Source of the DNA: Pedobacter sp. FW305-3-2-15-E-R2A2
Lineage (GTDB): Bacteria; Bacteroidota; Bacteroidia; Sphingobacteriales; Sphingobacteriaceae
Length of the DNA stretch: 64,000 bases
Direction: 5' to 3'
NCBI RefSeq assembly: GCF_038446955.1
Contig: NZ_CP151803.1
Location: 6,634,001-6,698,000, forward strand
The position numbers were made by a program, and so were the translations under genes. A model generated the notes under the pieces. It saw only the letters and a program-made list of their open reading frames with translations. It searched no databases and was not told where the DNA came from. Shown in pieces: positions 17,750 through 27,247 of the stretch; positions within the stretch are counted from its first letter, which is position 1; every line of letters begins with the position of its first letter.

Positions 17750-18885
17750 TATTTCACCATTCTGTCTTTCCAGTTATACTTTCCTGAGTTTCCGGCAATG
17801 CCGATGTAAACGATATAAACGATGTGCATCAGGTTAAGTATAGGTAATAAAACGAGTAATTTCCTTCTCTTTGCAAAACCTGTGACGTCGTATAAAAATA
17901 ACAATTCCACGATAATTTTGACCAATAGCTGAGCTAGTGCCAGCTGTAGAAAAAATCCAAAAAATAAACCGATGGCAATGTTTAACAAGATACTCACATT
18001 GAATAACCAAATCCCAACACCCAATACGATAATCGACTTATTTTTATAACGCGTGCTTTTAGAAGCCCATCTTTTCCGTTGCTGGATAAACTCCCCTAAA
18101 GTCGGCTTTGCATGTGTATAGACTACGGCATCATGGTGCTTTAAAAAGCCAATATTATTGTCAAAACGGGCAGCCATTTTATGCAATAGCAATTCATCAT
18201 CTCCGGAAGCTAAATCGTCAATCCCCTGAAAACCGCCGACTTCATAAAAAGCCGCCTTTTCGTAGGCAAGGTTAGCCCCATTACAGGTAGAAGGTTTTTT
18301 ATTCCCTATGGTGGAGGCCCCTAAACCGATCAGGTATAAAAATTCCAATGCCTGTGCACGCTCAAAGAAAGTCTTTTCTTCAAAGTAAGCCACGGGCGAT
18401 GAGATCATTTTATAGTCCTTCTCTTCATAAAAGCTGACGATCGTTTTAAGCCAGTTTGTTCCCATCCTGCAATCGGCATCGGTAGTGATGATCAATTCGC
18501 CGGTAGCCTGCCCTATTGCCGTCTGTATTGCCTTTTTCTTATAGGAATTGAGGGCACGATCTTCATTAAGGCGGATTAGCTTTACCCCTTTTGAGGCATA
18601 AGATGCAATGATTTTTGCGGTATCGTCGGTAGAATGATCGTCAATAAAGATGATTTCTGTTAATGCAGCATCGTAAGATTGCGCACACAGATCATCCAGT
18701 GTTTTTGAAATGTTGGCGGCTTCATTGCGCGCCGCAACCAATATAGAAACCTTAGTTTTAAAAACTGGTTGTTTGGGTTGATAATAGGTCAGCCTATGCC
18801 AGCCTCTGATAAAAGCCAGCACCACCAGGACATACAAGACCGTTAAAAAAGAGGTGATATAGCTAGCTACGCTGAAGATTTCCAA
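17749..18885 (-). CDS. Membrane glycosyltransferase, family 2
   Basis: 378-residue membrane-bound GT2 enzyme. One N-terminal membrane segment (about 8-26) is followed by the GT-A domain: VSILVAARNEAANISKTLDD, EIIFIDDHSTDDT, the metal-binding TTDADCRMG, and the processive-type FIQQRKRWASK motif (QxxRW). Two to three membrane segments follow to the C-terminus. Family members elongate or transfer sugars onto lipid acceptors; the donor is unknown. Its TTG start lies inside the 3' end of the flippase-like gene (23-base overlap), and its stop overlaps the permease start, so all three are probably translated together. Confidence 0.88.
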   Translation of the reverse strand: MEIFSVASYITSFLTVLYVLVVLAFIRGWHRLTYYQPKQPVFKTKVSILVAARNEAANISKTLDDLCAQSYDAALTEIIFIDDHSTDDTAKIIASYASKGVKLIRLNEDRALNSYKKKAIQTAIGQATGELIITTDADCRMGTNWLKTIVSFYEEKDYKMISSPVAYFEEKTFFERAQALEFLYLIGLGASTIGNKKPSTCNGANLAYEKAAFYEVGGFQGIDDLASGDDELLLHKMAARFDNNIGFLKHHDAVVYTHAKPTLGEFIQQRKRWASKSTRYKNKSIIVLGVGIWLFNVSILLNIAIGLFFGFFLQLALAQLLVKIIVELLFLYDVTGFAKRRKLLVLLPILNLMHIVYIVYIGIAGNSGKYNWKDRMVK

Positions 18886-19864
18886 AAAAGTTAAGTTTAA
18901 ATACGAAATAAGTGCCTAATATAGCAGGAATAATAATATTAATCAGCCAGATGCTGGCAGTACAAGCAATCACAGCGACTTCCTGATCGGTGATCGAGCT
19001 GAAAAAATAAGAAGCAGTGGCTGTCCTTACACCAATATCAAAGAGGTCTAAAGAAGGCAAGGTCGACTGCACAAAGAAGAGGATGCTCACCATCATCAGG
19101 ATTTCAAGGTAATGCAGGTTAGGAATCAGCCAGAAAAACAAAATGAAATATTGCGTACTGAAAACAAGATACCTGGAGAAACACAGCAATAAAATCTTAG
19201 ACAATTCCCGCTTCTGGTACCTGGCCAGGATACTATAAAACTTCTTATACTTCCTGGTAAAACGCATCGAAACCAGAATCCCATTCAGCCATTTGATATT
19301 AAAGTAAAATACAATAAAGAACAGACAGAAAATCAAGGCAAGAAATACCAATCCATAAAATAGTAAGGGATCAATATTCACGAAGCGGTAGATAAAAACA
19401 CAAAATGCGATGGCACCGAAGACATTGGTCAGCACCATTTGACCGATATTGCCAACCGCCATGGCCACCACTCCGATGATCCTTCTTTTTGGCGATAAGA
19501 AGAATACCCGTCCACCATACTCTCCAATCCGGTTGGGTGTAAATACCGCCCAGGTTAAACCACAGAAAACCGATGCCACAGACTTCCAGAGGCTGATGCG
19601 CTCTACACTGGAAATTAACCTTTTCCATTTTACAGCTTCCAACCCCCAGTTAACGAGCATCAGGAACAAGACGAAACCCAATACACAAAAAATTTCCCAT
19701 TGAGGGATTTGTGTCAGGAGGTTTTTGAAATCTTTTAAGTTCTTGTTTGCAGTCAGTTTGCTATAAACAAACCAAAATGCGAAAAAAACAATTCCGGCTT
19801 TAAGAAAATATGAAACTATCTTTTTGTATTGTGATGTCAACTTTTTTGCTTTTACTCTGTGCAA
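18863..19864 (-). CDS. Flippase-like integral membrane protein (UPF0104 / MprF-type TM domain)
   Basis: Up to 333-residue protein with about seven to eight membrane segments, resembling the UPF0104/lysylphosphatidylglycerol synthase TM family. Useful landmarks are WKSVASVFCGLTWAVFTPNR, with the conserved TPxRxGE-like segment continuing into IGEYGGRV, and LPSLDLFDIGVRTATASYFF near the end. Members move or modify lipid-linked substrates. No ATG is available: an in-frame stop sits two codons before the TTG at 19864, and a second TTG at 19840 (MTSQYKKIV...) is an equally good start. It overlaps the GT2 gene and is divergent from ruvC. Confidence 0.82.
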   Translation of the reverse strand: MHRVKAKKLTSQYKKIVSYFLKAGIVFFAFWFVYSKLTANKNLKDFKNLLTQIPQWEIFCVLGFVLFLMLVNWGLEAVKWKRLISSVERISLWKSVASVFCGLTWAVFTPNRIGEYGGRVFFLSPKRRIIGVVAMAVGNIGQMVLTNVFGAIAFCVFIYRFVNIDPLLFYGLVFLALIFCLFFIVFYFNIKWLNGILVSMRFTRKYKKFYSILARYQKRELSKILLLCFSRYLVFSTQYFILFFWLIPNLHYLEILMMVSILFFVQSTLPSLDLFDIGVRTATASYFFSSITDQEVAVIACTASIWLINIIIPAILGTYFVFKLNFFGNLQRS

Positions 19865-19883
19865 ATATGCTTAATATTGTTTT

Positions 19884-20447
19884 ATGTTGGTGGAAAAAAA
19901 GGAAAGGGTGATCATGGGAATTGATCCAGGCACTTCGATTATGGGCTATGGGGTGATTTTGGAAAAGGGTAGTAAAATCGAAATGATTACCATGGGGATT
20001 GTCCGTATGGATCATTTAGACGACCATTTTTTAAAGCTACAGCGGATTTTTGAGAAGACAGTAGTACTGATTGACCAATATAAACCGGATACGATGGCGC
20101 TTGAGGCCCCCTTTTATGGGAAAAACATCCAGGTTATGTTAAAATTAGGCCGTGCACAAGGTGTAGCTATGGCGGCAGCCTTATCCAGAAATATCCCAAT
20201 CACAGAATATGCACCCCGTAAAATCAAACAATCGATTACCGGAAACGGGAGCGCAGGAAAAGAACAGGTGGCAGCCATGTTGCAAAGGTTATTGAATTTT
20301 AAGGAGACTCCAGAGTTTCTGGATGCGACAGATGGTTTAGCTGTTGCGGTTTGTCACTCCTTTCAGCGGGTCAGTACTTCAGGTTCCGGGAAATCTTACT
20401 CCGGATGGGAGGCTTTTGCCAAAGACAATAAAAAGCGATTAAAATAA
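19884..20447 (+). CDS. ruvC: Crossover junction endodeoxyribonuclease RuvC
   Basis: 187-residue Holliday-junction resolvase, acting with RuvAB in recombination repair. The RNase H-like fold carries the catalytic acidic residues in VIMGIDPGTSIMGYGV (Asp), MALEAPFYGKNIQVM (Glu) and EFLDATDGLAVAVCH (Asp pair). APRKIKQSITGNGSAGKEQV is the conserved DNA-contact segment. The ATG at 19884 gives ten residues before the first strand. It is divergent from the flippase-like gene with only 19 bases between, so the promoters must overlap the coding ends. Confidence 0.96.
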   Translation: MLVEKKERVIMGIDPGTSIMGYGVILEKGSKIEMITMGIVRMDHLDDHFLKLQRIFEKTVVLIDQYKPDTMALEAPFYGKNIQVMLKLGRAQGVAMAAALSRNIPITEYAPRKIKQSITGNGSAGKEQVAAMLQRLLNFKETPEFLDATDGLAVAVCHSFQRVSTSGSGKSYSGWEAFAKDNKKRLK

Positions 20448-20481
20448 AAAAGCCTGATTTGGTTAATGACCAAATCAGGCT
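20446..20481. terminator. Terminator between ruvC and the DUF4349 gene
   Basis: Thirteen-base arms AGCCTGATTTGGT (20451-20463) and ACCAAATCAGGCT (20469-20481) with a five-base loop. The A-run on the left makes it a strong terminator for the minus-strand gene; it probably also stops ruvC transcription. Confidence 0.88.
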
Positions 20482-20501
20482 CTGCTAAATCAACAGTTTT
20501 T

Positions 20502-21356
20502 TTATGCTGCCAGGGCAGATTTTCTTTTCTTACGATAATAGCGGAAAGCGAAATATCCAGCCAGTACCAAGACCACCAGCATCCATAAATTGGAGATGAT
20601 CAGGATAAATTCTTTAAAGATGACCCATCCATTCTGGATGTTCAATCCCAATCTTCTAAAAAATCCGGGACGGTAATCCGCCAAATTATCATTTCCAACG
20701 ACCAGTTTTTTCACCGTATTGTCCTGGTAGAAATTAAGCGTGATGTCGCTGTACTTCACCCTGGAATCTATACTTAAGTTTTCGATCTTCTTATCGATAA
20801 AATCGTCTTTTAAGCTGAGTGCCGTCTCTACGTTATTGCTTTTCTTATTCGCATGTTTGTTCAGTTGCGCGACTGCTTCGACACGATTTTGATTTTTTAA
20901 TTTGTTAGAAAGGTACGAGATACTTTGATCGTCCATTTTCATGGATTGATGGTCCACAAAGACAGCCATTCCTGCTACTTTATTGGTAAAAGCATCCAGT
21001 TTCTCTGAAGGAACTTTTGCTACGATTAAGCCTTCCACACGGTAAGAAGTAAGTTCCAGTAAGGAGTCGGCAGAATAGCCGACTTTCTCAAAACGCTCTA
21101 CGTTACTCTGAATGGAAAACTCCGCGAGGGTCCCTCCTTCGGCTTTGACCAGATCCGCCAGTTTCTCTTTGGTTTCCTGTACCTCTTTGACCCTAAAACG
21201 CATGTCGGCAGTCTTGATAATTTTCTCGGTTAAGGTGGTGTCGTTAACTTCCAGGTTCGCGGCCGTGGCATCAGAAGTTGCTTCATAAGATTTATTTTCT
21301 TTACTGCAGGCGGAAATTGCTATTGCTGCGACACAATAGATTAAATATTTTTTCAT
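20502..21356 (-). CDS. DUF4349 domain lipoprotein
   Basis: 284-residue predicted lipoprotein. The signal peptide MKKYLIYCVAAIAISACSK has a lipobox with Cys17. The DUF4349 domain follows: KIIKTADMRFRVKEVQETKE, then LIVAKVPSEKLDAFTNKV, and a coiled region around 150-185. A single membrane segment near the C-terminus (SNLWMLVVLVLAGYFAFRYY) ends in a basic tail. The mature domain is thus likely periplasmic, tethered at both ends. Its function is unknown. It is followed by a terminator. Confidence 0.85.
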   Translation of the reverse strand: MKKYLIYCVAAIAISACSKENKSYEATSDATAANLEVNDTTLTEKIIKTADMRFRVKEVQETKEKLADLVKAEGGTLAEFSIQSNVERFEKVGYSADSLLELTSYRVEGLIVAKVPSEKLDAFTNKVAGMAVFVDHQSMKMDDQSISYLSNKLKNQNRVEAVAQLNKHANKKSNNVETALSLKDDFIDKKIENLSIDSRVKYSDITLNFYQDNTVKKLVVGNDNLADYRPGFFRRLGLNIQNGWVIFKEFILIISNLWMLVVLVLAGYFAFRYYRKKRKSALAA

Positions 21357-21440
21357 AATATTAATCGATTAAGGTTTTCCCTTAATACGAGATCTTCAAT
21401 AAGGTAACCTATGAAAATAAAAATGAGGAAAATATGAGCC

Positions 21441-21479
21441 AAAAAAAATTCCTCATCAGCAAAAGCCAATGAGGAATTT
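21441..21479 (-). terminator. Terminator after the 71-residue membrane protein gene
   Basis: Eleven-base arms AAATTCCTCAT (21446-21456) and ATGAGGAATTT (21469-21479). On the minus strand the stem is followed by a run of T. Confidence 0.85.
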
Positions 21480-21501
21480 CCAGAATGTACTGCCCTGAAT
21501 A

Positions 21502-21717
21502 TTAAGCAGCTAATATTTTGAATACACCTTTGCAAGCGATAAAAGCACCTACAAATAAAATTGCCCAGGATACGATAGATAAAGTCATAGAGTCGCCAGC
21601 AAAACGCAAATAAACGCCTAAAACGCTAACTAAAATTCCGACAGCCATCAATTTATAGATGGAAACTTCATTAGCTCTCTTCATGCTTTCGGTATTGTGG
21701 ATTGGTGTCTGTGCCAT
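21502..21717 (-). CDS. Small two-span membrane protein
   Basis: 71-residue protein with a short polar N-terminus (MAQTPIHNTESMKRANEVSI) and two hydrophobic segments, about 22-40 (YKLMAVGILVSVLGVYLRF) and 46-68 (LSIVSWAILFVGAFIACKGV). I do not recognise a family with known function, though similar short hypothetical membrane proteins are widespread in Bacteroidota. It has its own terminator and an ATG start, and is divergent from the MuiA-like gene, so it is probably a real monocistronic gene. Confidence 0.7.
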   Translation of the reverse strand: MAQTPIHNTESMKRANEVSIYKLMAVGILVSVLGVYLRFAGDSMTLSIVSWAILFVGAFIACKGVFKILAA

Positions 21718-21851
21718 AGTCTTTTTTTATTTATGGCACAAAAATAATATTAATTAAACAAAAAGAGGTATAACATGGGTATAATTTTCAGTGCATCTTC
21801 CAACTTATGGATTATCTTTAATAATTGCATCCATATTAAAAACACAATCCA

Positions 21852-23492
21852 ATGAAAAGAATTTTTTTAACCTTAATTACGGCGTTTAGCATTACCTATA
21901 GTTACGCGCAATCCCCTCTTTCCTTTAACAGCCGGCTGGAATCCGTTACCGTATACAGCACAGGTGCAGAACTCAATCATAAAGTAAAAGTCAACATTCC
22001 GGCAGGAACCAGTGAAATCATACTGAATAACATGGCCAATGCCGTTGATGAAAGCAGCATTCAGGTCGGAGTTCCTTCAAGTGTAACCATCCTGTCGACC
22101 AGCTTCTCCAGGGATTTCTTAAAAACTGAAAACAAAAGTCCGGCTTATATCAAAGTCGAAGACAGCTTACAAATTGTGAAAAGAGAACTGAATAAAGTTC
22201 AAAATAAACGAATTGTAGAGGAGAACCTATTGGTCTTACTCGATAAAAATCAGGCGATTGGTGGTGTAAATACGGGAGTAAATGTAGCAGAGTTGATCAA
22301 AGTAGCCGATTATTATAAAAGCAAACAGCTGGAATTGAGAAACAACATTTTCAGTTTGAAAGAAGCAGAAGCTAAACAGCAGGAGCGGATAGACAGGATG
22401 CAGCAACAGTTGCAGGAATTAAGTATGGATAAAACCGGAACTACCGGTCAGATTGTATTACAGGTGATGGCCACAGCAGCCAGTACCGGAGATTTTAACA
22501 TCAGCTACCTAAGCCCAAATGCAGCCTGGATTGCCTTTTACGACTTGCGTGCGGAAAACACTTCTTCTCCTTTGAAAATCGTTTACAAAGCCAATGTGAC
22601 CCAATCTACAGGGCTGGACTGGAAAAAAGTGAAGCTTAGTTTATCTACAGGAAACCCATCTCAGAATGGAACTGCACCGTTATTATCGGCCTGGTTTTTA
22701 CAATTTGGAGAACCTCAGTATGCCTATGATCGCAAAAAACAGGCCTACCAAAACAGAATCCAGACGATGGAGGCCCGTGTGCCAATAAAAGATGAGCAGA
22801 TGTTAGCCGCCGAGGTGGTCATGACTAAGCCAATAATTCAGGGACAGGTTGCCGGCGTTGCACTAACTCAGAATGAGAACATGTTAAATGCTTCTTTTGA
22901 CATTGAAATTCCTTATGATATCGCATCCAACAGTAAACCACATAGCGTGACGCTGAAAGAATTCAGTCAGCCTGCCAATTTCAAATACTATAGCGTTCCT
23001 AAAGTCGACGGTGACGCATTTTTAATGGCGGAGATCACGAATTACGATAAATTGAACCTCTTACCAGGCGAAGCCAATATCATCTTTGAGAATAGCTATG
23101 TCGGCAAATCTTTCATCGATCCCAATGCGACCACAGATACCCTGAACCTAAGTATGGGAAGGGATAAAAAAATCACGATAAAAAGGGAAAAAGTGGCAGA
23201 GCAAACGGGCGTTAAATTTATCGGAAGCAGCAAAAAGCAAACCTTCACTTATGAGGTCCGCTTGCGCAACGGAAAAAAGGAGGCCGTCAATTTATTGCTC
23301 AAAGATCAGTATCCGGTCTCTACAGATAAAGACATGGAGGTAGAATTGTTAGCCGCAGAGGGTGCTGCAGTGAACAAAGAAACCGGAGTCCTTACCTGGA
23401 AACTGAACCTGAAAGCAGGGGCCACAGAAACAATCCGGATCAGCTATTCCGTAAAGTATCCCAAGGATAAGAACATCTTAAATCTACAGTAA
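21852..23492 (+). CDS. MuiA-family (DUF4139) protein
   Basis: 546-residue secreted protein. The signal peptide MKRIFLTLITAFSITYSYAQ is followed by an N-terminal DUF4140-like domain (SRLESVTVYSTGAELNHKVK), a long coiled-coil region (about 95-195) and the DUF4139 domain (AWIAFYDLRAENTSSPLKIV, KKVKLSLSTGNPSQNGTAPL). Its C-terminus (WKLNLKAGATETIRISYSVK) matches the family end. The name comes from a mucoidy inhibitor homologue and the molecular role is unknown. It is monocistronic, closed by a bidirectional terminator shared with the atp operon. Confidence 0.88.
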   Translation: MKRIFLTLITAFSITYSYAQSPLSFNSRLESVTVYSTGAELNHKVKVNIPAGTSEIILNNMANAVDESSIQVGVPSSVTILSTSFSRDFLKTENKSPAYIKVEDSLQIVKRELNKVQNKRIVEENLLVLLDKNQAIGGVNTGVNVAELIKVADYYKSKQLELRNNIFSLKEAEAKQQERIDRMQQQLQELSMDKTGTTGQIVLQVMATAASTGDFNISYLSPNAAWIAFYDLRAENTSSPLKIVYKANVTQSTGLDWKKVKLSLSTGNPSQNGTAPLLSAWFLQFGEPQYAYDRKKQAYQNRIQTMEARVPIKDEQMLAAEVVMTKPIIQGQVAGVALTQNENMLNASFDIEIPYDIASNSKPHSVTLKEFSQPANFKYYSVPKVDGDAFLMAEITNYDKLNLLPGEANIIFENSYVGKSFIDPNATTDTLNLSMGRDKKITIKREKVAEQTGVKFIGSSKKQTFTYEVRLRNGKKEAVNLLLKDQYPVSTDKDMEVELLAAEGAAVNKETGVLTWKLNLKAGATETIRISYSVKYPKDKNILNLQ

Positions 23493-23493
23493 C

Positions 23494-23529
23494 AAAAAAG
23501 CCCTTCTCCAAACGGAGAAGGGCTTTTTT
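23494..23529. terminator. Bidirectional terminator between the MuiA-like gene and atpG
   Basis: Perfect sixteen-base inverted repeat: AAAAAAGCCCTTCTCC (23494-23509) and GGAGAAGGGCTTTTTT (23514-23529) with a four-base loop. It serves both convergent operons. Confidence 0.93.
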
Positions 23530-23548
23530 AAATTAGATATCAGGTAAA

Positions 23549-24433
23549 TTAACCGTTCAATGCTGCTGCACCACTTACAATCTCTGTAAGCTCTGTAGTA
23601 ATTGCAGCCTGACGTGCCTGATTGTAAGAAAGCTTTAAGGCTTTCAACAAATCACCAGCATTTTCAGTTGCTTTATCCATTGAAGTCATACGGGCACCAT
23701 GCTCAGAAGCATGAGAATCCAACACGGCTTTATACAATTGCGTCTTAATAGACTTAGGAATCAATTGCGATACGATTTCTTCCTGAGAAGGCTCAAGAAT
23801 ATAATCCACCAGATGCTCAGATTTTACTGCGTCAGTCGCTTCTGCTTTAGGCAGCGGCAACAATTGCTCAGTAGTAATGATCTGAACAGCGGCATTTTTG
23901 AACCTGTTGTACACCAATTCCACTTTATCAAACGTTCCTTTTTCAAAGCCAGCCATGATCGAATCAGTGATCTTGGTTACATTCTCAAAAGTAAGCGCTG
24001 CATATACTTCGTTGTTGTTTCCGATGACGTTATAGTTACGTTTTTCGTAGAAATCCTGAGATTTCTTACCGATTGCAACGATACTTACATTACCTTTTTT
24101 GTATTGTTCGCTATATTTTTCCGCGATTAAGTTATTGGTTGCTTTAATCACGTTCATGTTAAAGGCACCAGCTAAACCACGGTTAGAAGAAACCACTACA
24201 ATCAATACCTTATTGGGTTCACGTTCCTGAATAAACGGAGACGATGATCCTTCTAAGCTTGCTGAAAGATTTCCTAAGATCTCTTTTAGCTTTGTAGCAT
24301 ACGGACGTAGCTGAACAATCGCATTGGTCGCACGCTTCAACTTCGCAGCCGAAACCATTTTCATGGCTTTGGTGATCTGCTGTGTAGATTGCACCGATGA
24401 TATACGAATTCTTACTTCTTTTAAATTAGCCAT
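23549..24433 (-). CDS. atpG: ATP synthase F1 gamma subunit
   Basis: 294-residue central-stalk subunit that rotates within the alpha3beta3 head. The N-terminal helix (ANLKEVRIRISSVQSTQQIT, then KAMKMVSAAKLKRA) and the C-terminal helix (SLKD-like region ending in RQAAITTELTEIVSGAAAL) form the coiled-coil shaft and carry the most conserved residues. It is the last gene of the operon, 27 bases after atpA. The beta and epsilon genes do not follow; the operon ends here at a strong terminator. Confidence 0.96.
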   Translation of the reverse strand: MANLKEVRIRISSVQSTQQITKAMKMVSAAKLKRATNAIVQLRPYATKLKEILGNLSASLEGSSSPFIQEREPNKVLIVVVSSNRGLAGAFNMNVIKATNNLIAEKYSEQYKKGNVSIVAIGKKSQDFYEKRNYNVIGNNNEVYAALTFENVTKITDSIMAGFEKGTFDKVELVYNRFKNAAVQIITTEQLLPLPKAEATDAVKSEHLVDYILEPSQEEIVSQLIPKSIKTQLYKAVLDSHASEHGARMTSMDKATENAGDLLKALKLSYNQARQAAITTELTEIVSGAAALNG

Positions 24434-24460
24434 TCTTTTTTATTCTTCAGTCGAGAGTAA

Positions 24461-26035
24461 TTAGTATTTACTGGAAAGCTCTTTTGCAACAGTTTCCAAC
24501 ACTCCTGTAATTTGGTCATCAAATTTTCCAGCTTTTAAAGCTTTCAAAGTATCAGGATGACGCAATTCCAATTGTTGTAAATACTCAGCTTCAAACTCTT
24601 TTACTTTATTTACAGGAACTGAACGCATTAAGTTTTTAGTACCGATATAAATGATTGCTACCTGTTTCTCCACAGTCATTGGAGAGAACTGTCCTTGTTT
24701 AAGGATTTCCACGTTACGTGAACCTTTATCAAGTACTGATTTAGTAGCTGCATCAAGGTCAGAACCGAATTTAGAGAAAGCCTCTAATTCACGATATTGA
24801 GCCTGATCCAATTTCAATGTACCAGCAACTTTTTTCATCGATTTGATCTGCGCATTACCACCTACACGTGATACCGAGATACCTACGTTAATTGCCGGAC
24901 GGATACCTGCGTTGAACAAGTTGGTTTCTAAGAAGATCTGTCCGTCAGTAATTGAAATTACGTTCGTAGGGATATACGCAGAAACGTCACCAGCCTGAGT
25001 TTCGATAATTGGAAGTGCAGTTAATGAACCACCACCTTTAACGATACCTTTTAATGATTCAGGAAGATCATTCATTGCCTGTGCGATGTCATCGTTAGAG
25101 TTGATCTTAGCAGCACGCTCTAATAAACGGCTGTGAAGATAGAACACGTCACCAGGATAAGCCTCACGGCCCGGTGGACGACGTAACAATAGAGACACCT
25201 CACGGTAAGCTACAGCTTGTTTAGACAAATCATCATAAACAATTAGTGCTGGTCTACCCGTATCACGGAAGAACTCACCGATCGCTGCACCCGAAAAAGG
25301 AGCATAGAACTGTAATGGAGCAGGTTCAGCAGCAGAAGCAGCAACAACAACCGTATATGGCATTGCACCGTTTTCTTCTAACGTACGAACGATGTTCGCT
25401 ACAGTACTTGCTTTTTGTCCGCAAGCAACATATATACAGAATACAGGGTTACCTGCTTCGTAAAATTCTTTTTGGTTGATGATCGTATCGATACATACCG
25501 CAGTTTTACCAATCTGACGGTCACCAATAACCAACTCACGTTGACCACGACCGATTGGAATCATACCATCGATAGCTTTGATACCTGTTTGTAGAGGCTC
25601 AGTAACCGGCTGACGATAGATTACCCCAGGAGCTTTACGCTCGATCGGCATTTCATAAGTCTGGCCAATGATTGGTCCTTTACCGTCGATTGGCTCACCC
25701 ATAGTGTTCACCACGCGACCTAACATACCTTCACCAACTTTGATAGAGGCGATTTTCTTAGTACGTTTAATCGTATCACCTTCTTTGATCGTGTCGGATG
25801 GGCCTAATAAAACCACACCAACATTATCTTCTTCAAGGTTCAAAACAATACCTTGTAAGCCGTTTTCAAATTCAACTAACTCACCGGATTGAACTTTAGT
25901 TAAACCATAAACACGGGCAATACCATCACCCACCTGCAATACGGTACCAACTTCTTCAAGTTCTGCTTCTGATTTAAAGCCCGCCAATTGTTGCCTGATA
26001 ATTGCCGATACTTCGTCTGGTCTTACCTCTACCAT
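24461..26035 (-). CDS. atpA: ATP synthase F1 alpha subunit
   Basis: 524-residue non-catalytic nucleotide-binding subunit of the F1 head. Visible are the N-terminal delta-binding region (MVEVRPDEVSAIIRQQLAGF), the P-loop GDRQIGKTAVCIDTI, and the alpha signature PAINVGISVSRVGGNAQ. Length is normal. It lies between atpH (61 bases) and atpG (27 bases). Confidence 0.98.
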   Translation of the reverse strand: MVEVRPDEVSAIIRQQLAGFKSEAELEEVGTVLQVGDGIARVYGLTKVQSGELVEFENGLQGIVLNLEEDNVGVVLLGPSDTIKEGDTIKRTKKIASIKVGEGMLGRVVNTMGEPIDGKGPIIGQTYEMPIERKAPGVIYRQPVTEPLQTGIKAIDGMIPIGRGQRELVIGDRQIGKTAVCIDTIINQKEFYEAGNPVFCIYVACGQKASTVANIVRTLEENGAMPYTVVVAASAAEPAPLQFYAPFSGAAIGEFFRDTGRPALIVYDDLSKQAVAYREVSLLLRRPPGREAYPGDVFYLHSRLLERAAKINSNDDIAQAMNDLPESLKGIVKGGGSLTALPIIETQAGDVSAYIPTNVISITDGQIFLETNLFNAGIRPAINVGISVSRVGGNAQIKSMKKVAGTLKLDQAQYRELEAFSKFGSDLDAATKSVLDKGSRNVEILKQGQFSPMTVEKQVAIIYIGTKNLMRSVPVNKVKEFEAEYLQQLELRHPDTLKALKAGKFDDQITGVLETVAKELSSKY

Positions 26036-26096
26036 AATTTTATATTATTTCTTTTGTAAATCAGTATATGTTATCTTCTATTATTAAATACTCAAG

Positions 26097-26645
26097 TTAA
26101 ACAATTCCCTGAGCAAATTCTTTTTTAAGTTTATTCAAACCATTGGCGATACTTGCATCAAACTGCTTATCCCCAACCTTTAAAATAAAACCGCCAATCA
26201 GTTTGTCATTAACTTTTTCTTTAATCACCACTTCATTAGCGCCTACTTCTTTTTTCACTATCGCTACGATCTCTGCTCTGTTTGCATCAGTCAGTTCTGT
26301 AGCTGAAGTTACCTCAGCAGTTACAATTCCTTTAATCGCATTGTATTGCTGAATGAAGGCTTTTGCTGTTCCGAATAAGATTTCAGAACGTCCTTTGTTT
26401 ACCACCAGTTTTAGGAAGGCTTTGGTTACCGCATTTACTTTGGCACCAAAGACATTGTCTAAAATCCCTGCCTTTTTATCCAAAGGAACGATAGGGTTTT
26501 TAAGAATGGCTTCTAATTCCGGATTCTGATCAATTACCTGATCTAAAAGAACCATATCGTTTTTGATTTCTTCCAAAGCATTCTGCTCAGTAGAAAGGTC
26601 TATTAACGATTTGGCGTATCTCGATGCTGCTTTATTTTCTAACAT
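26097..26645 (-). CDS. atpH: ATP synthase F1 delta subunit
   Basis: 182-residue peripheral-stalk subunit linking the b dimer to the top of F1. It opens ASRYAKSLIDLSTEQNALEE, the conserved OSCP/delta N-terminus, and ends with the family segment NDKLIGGFILKVGDKQFDAS. It lies 31 bases after atpF. Confidence 0.95.
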   Translation of the reverse strand: MLENKAASRYAKSLIDLSTEQNALEEIKNDMVLLDQVIDQNPELEAILKNPIVPLDKKAGILDNVFGAKVNAVTKAFLKLVVNKGRSEILFGTAKAFIQQYNAIKGIVTAEVTSATELTDANRAEIVAIVKKEVGANEVVIKEKVNDKLIGGFILKVGDKQFDASIANGLNKLKKEFAQGIV

Positions 26646-26676
26646 TTTTATCTAATTTGGCTAAACAAACTATCAA

Positions 26677-27171
26677 CTAGTTTAATTCAACATCTTTTAA
26701 AAGATTAGCAACTAAATCCTGTTGGGTAGCTTTATCCTGTAATTGATTACGCAATACACGTTCTGCGATATCCAATGATAAAGTAGAAACCTGGTTTTTC
26801 AATTCTGCCAAAGCAGCTTTCTTTTGGTTTTCAATTTCAATCTTAGCCTTTTCGATTAATTTAGCACCTTCAGTTTGCGCTGAATGTTTAGCTTCATTAA
26901 CGATACTATCTTTAAGCGTTTTTGCTTCTTTCAAGATCAAATCACGTTCAGCACGGGCAGACTTCATCAACTCCTCATTTTGAGCAGTTAAACGGGTCAT
27001 TTCTTGTTTCGCCAGTTCAGCTTTATTTAAAGCCTCATCAATCGACTGCTCACGTTCTTTAATTGCTGCTAAAACAGGTTTCCAGGCAAATTTTGCCAAT
27101 AGGAACATTAGCAATAAGAAAGCAATGGATTGAAAGATAACTAGGCCAAATTCAGGTAATAATAATTCCAT
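26677..27171 (-). CDS. atpF: ATP synthase Fo b subunit
   Basis: 164-residue peripheral stalk subunit. One membrane segment near the N-terminus (LVIFQSIAFLLLMFLLAKFAW) is followed by PVLAAIKEREQSIDEAL and a long charged helix to the C-terminus, the standard b-subunit architecture. It lies 76 bases after atpE. Confidence 0.95.
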   Translation of the reverse strand: MELLLPEFGLVIFQSIAFLLLMFLLAKFAWKPVLAAIKEREQSIDEALNKAELAKQEMTRLTAQNEELMKSARAERDLILKEAKTLKDSIVNEAKHSAQTEGAKLIEKAKIEIENQKKAALAELKNQVSTLSLDIAERVLRNQLQDKATQQDLVANLLKDVELN

Positions 27172-27247
27172 CTGATGTATATATTAATATTTTTTTCTTT
27201 TTTAACAATAAATGGTACCAGGCATTACACCTGGCACCTTTTAATTT

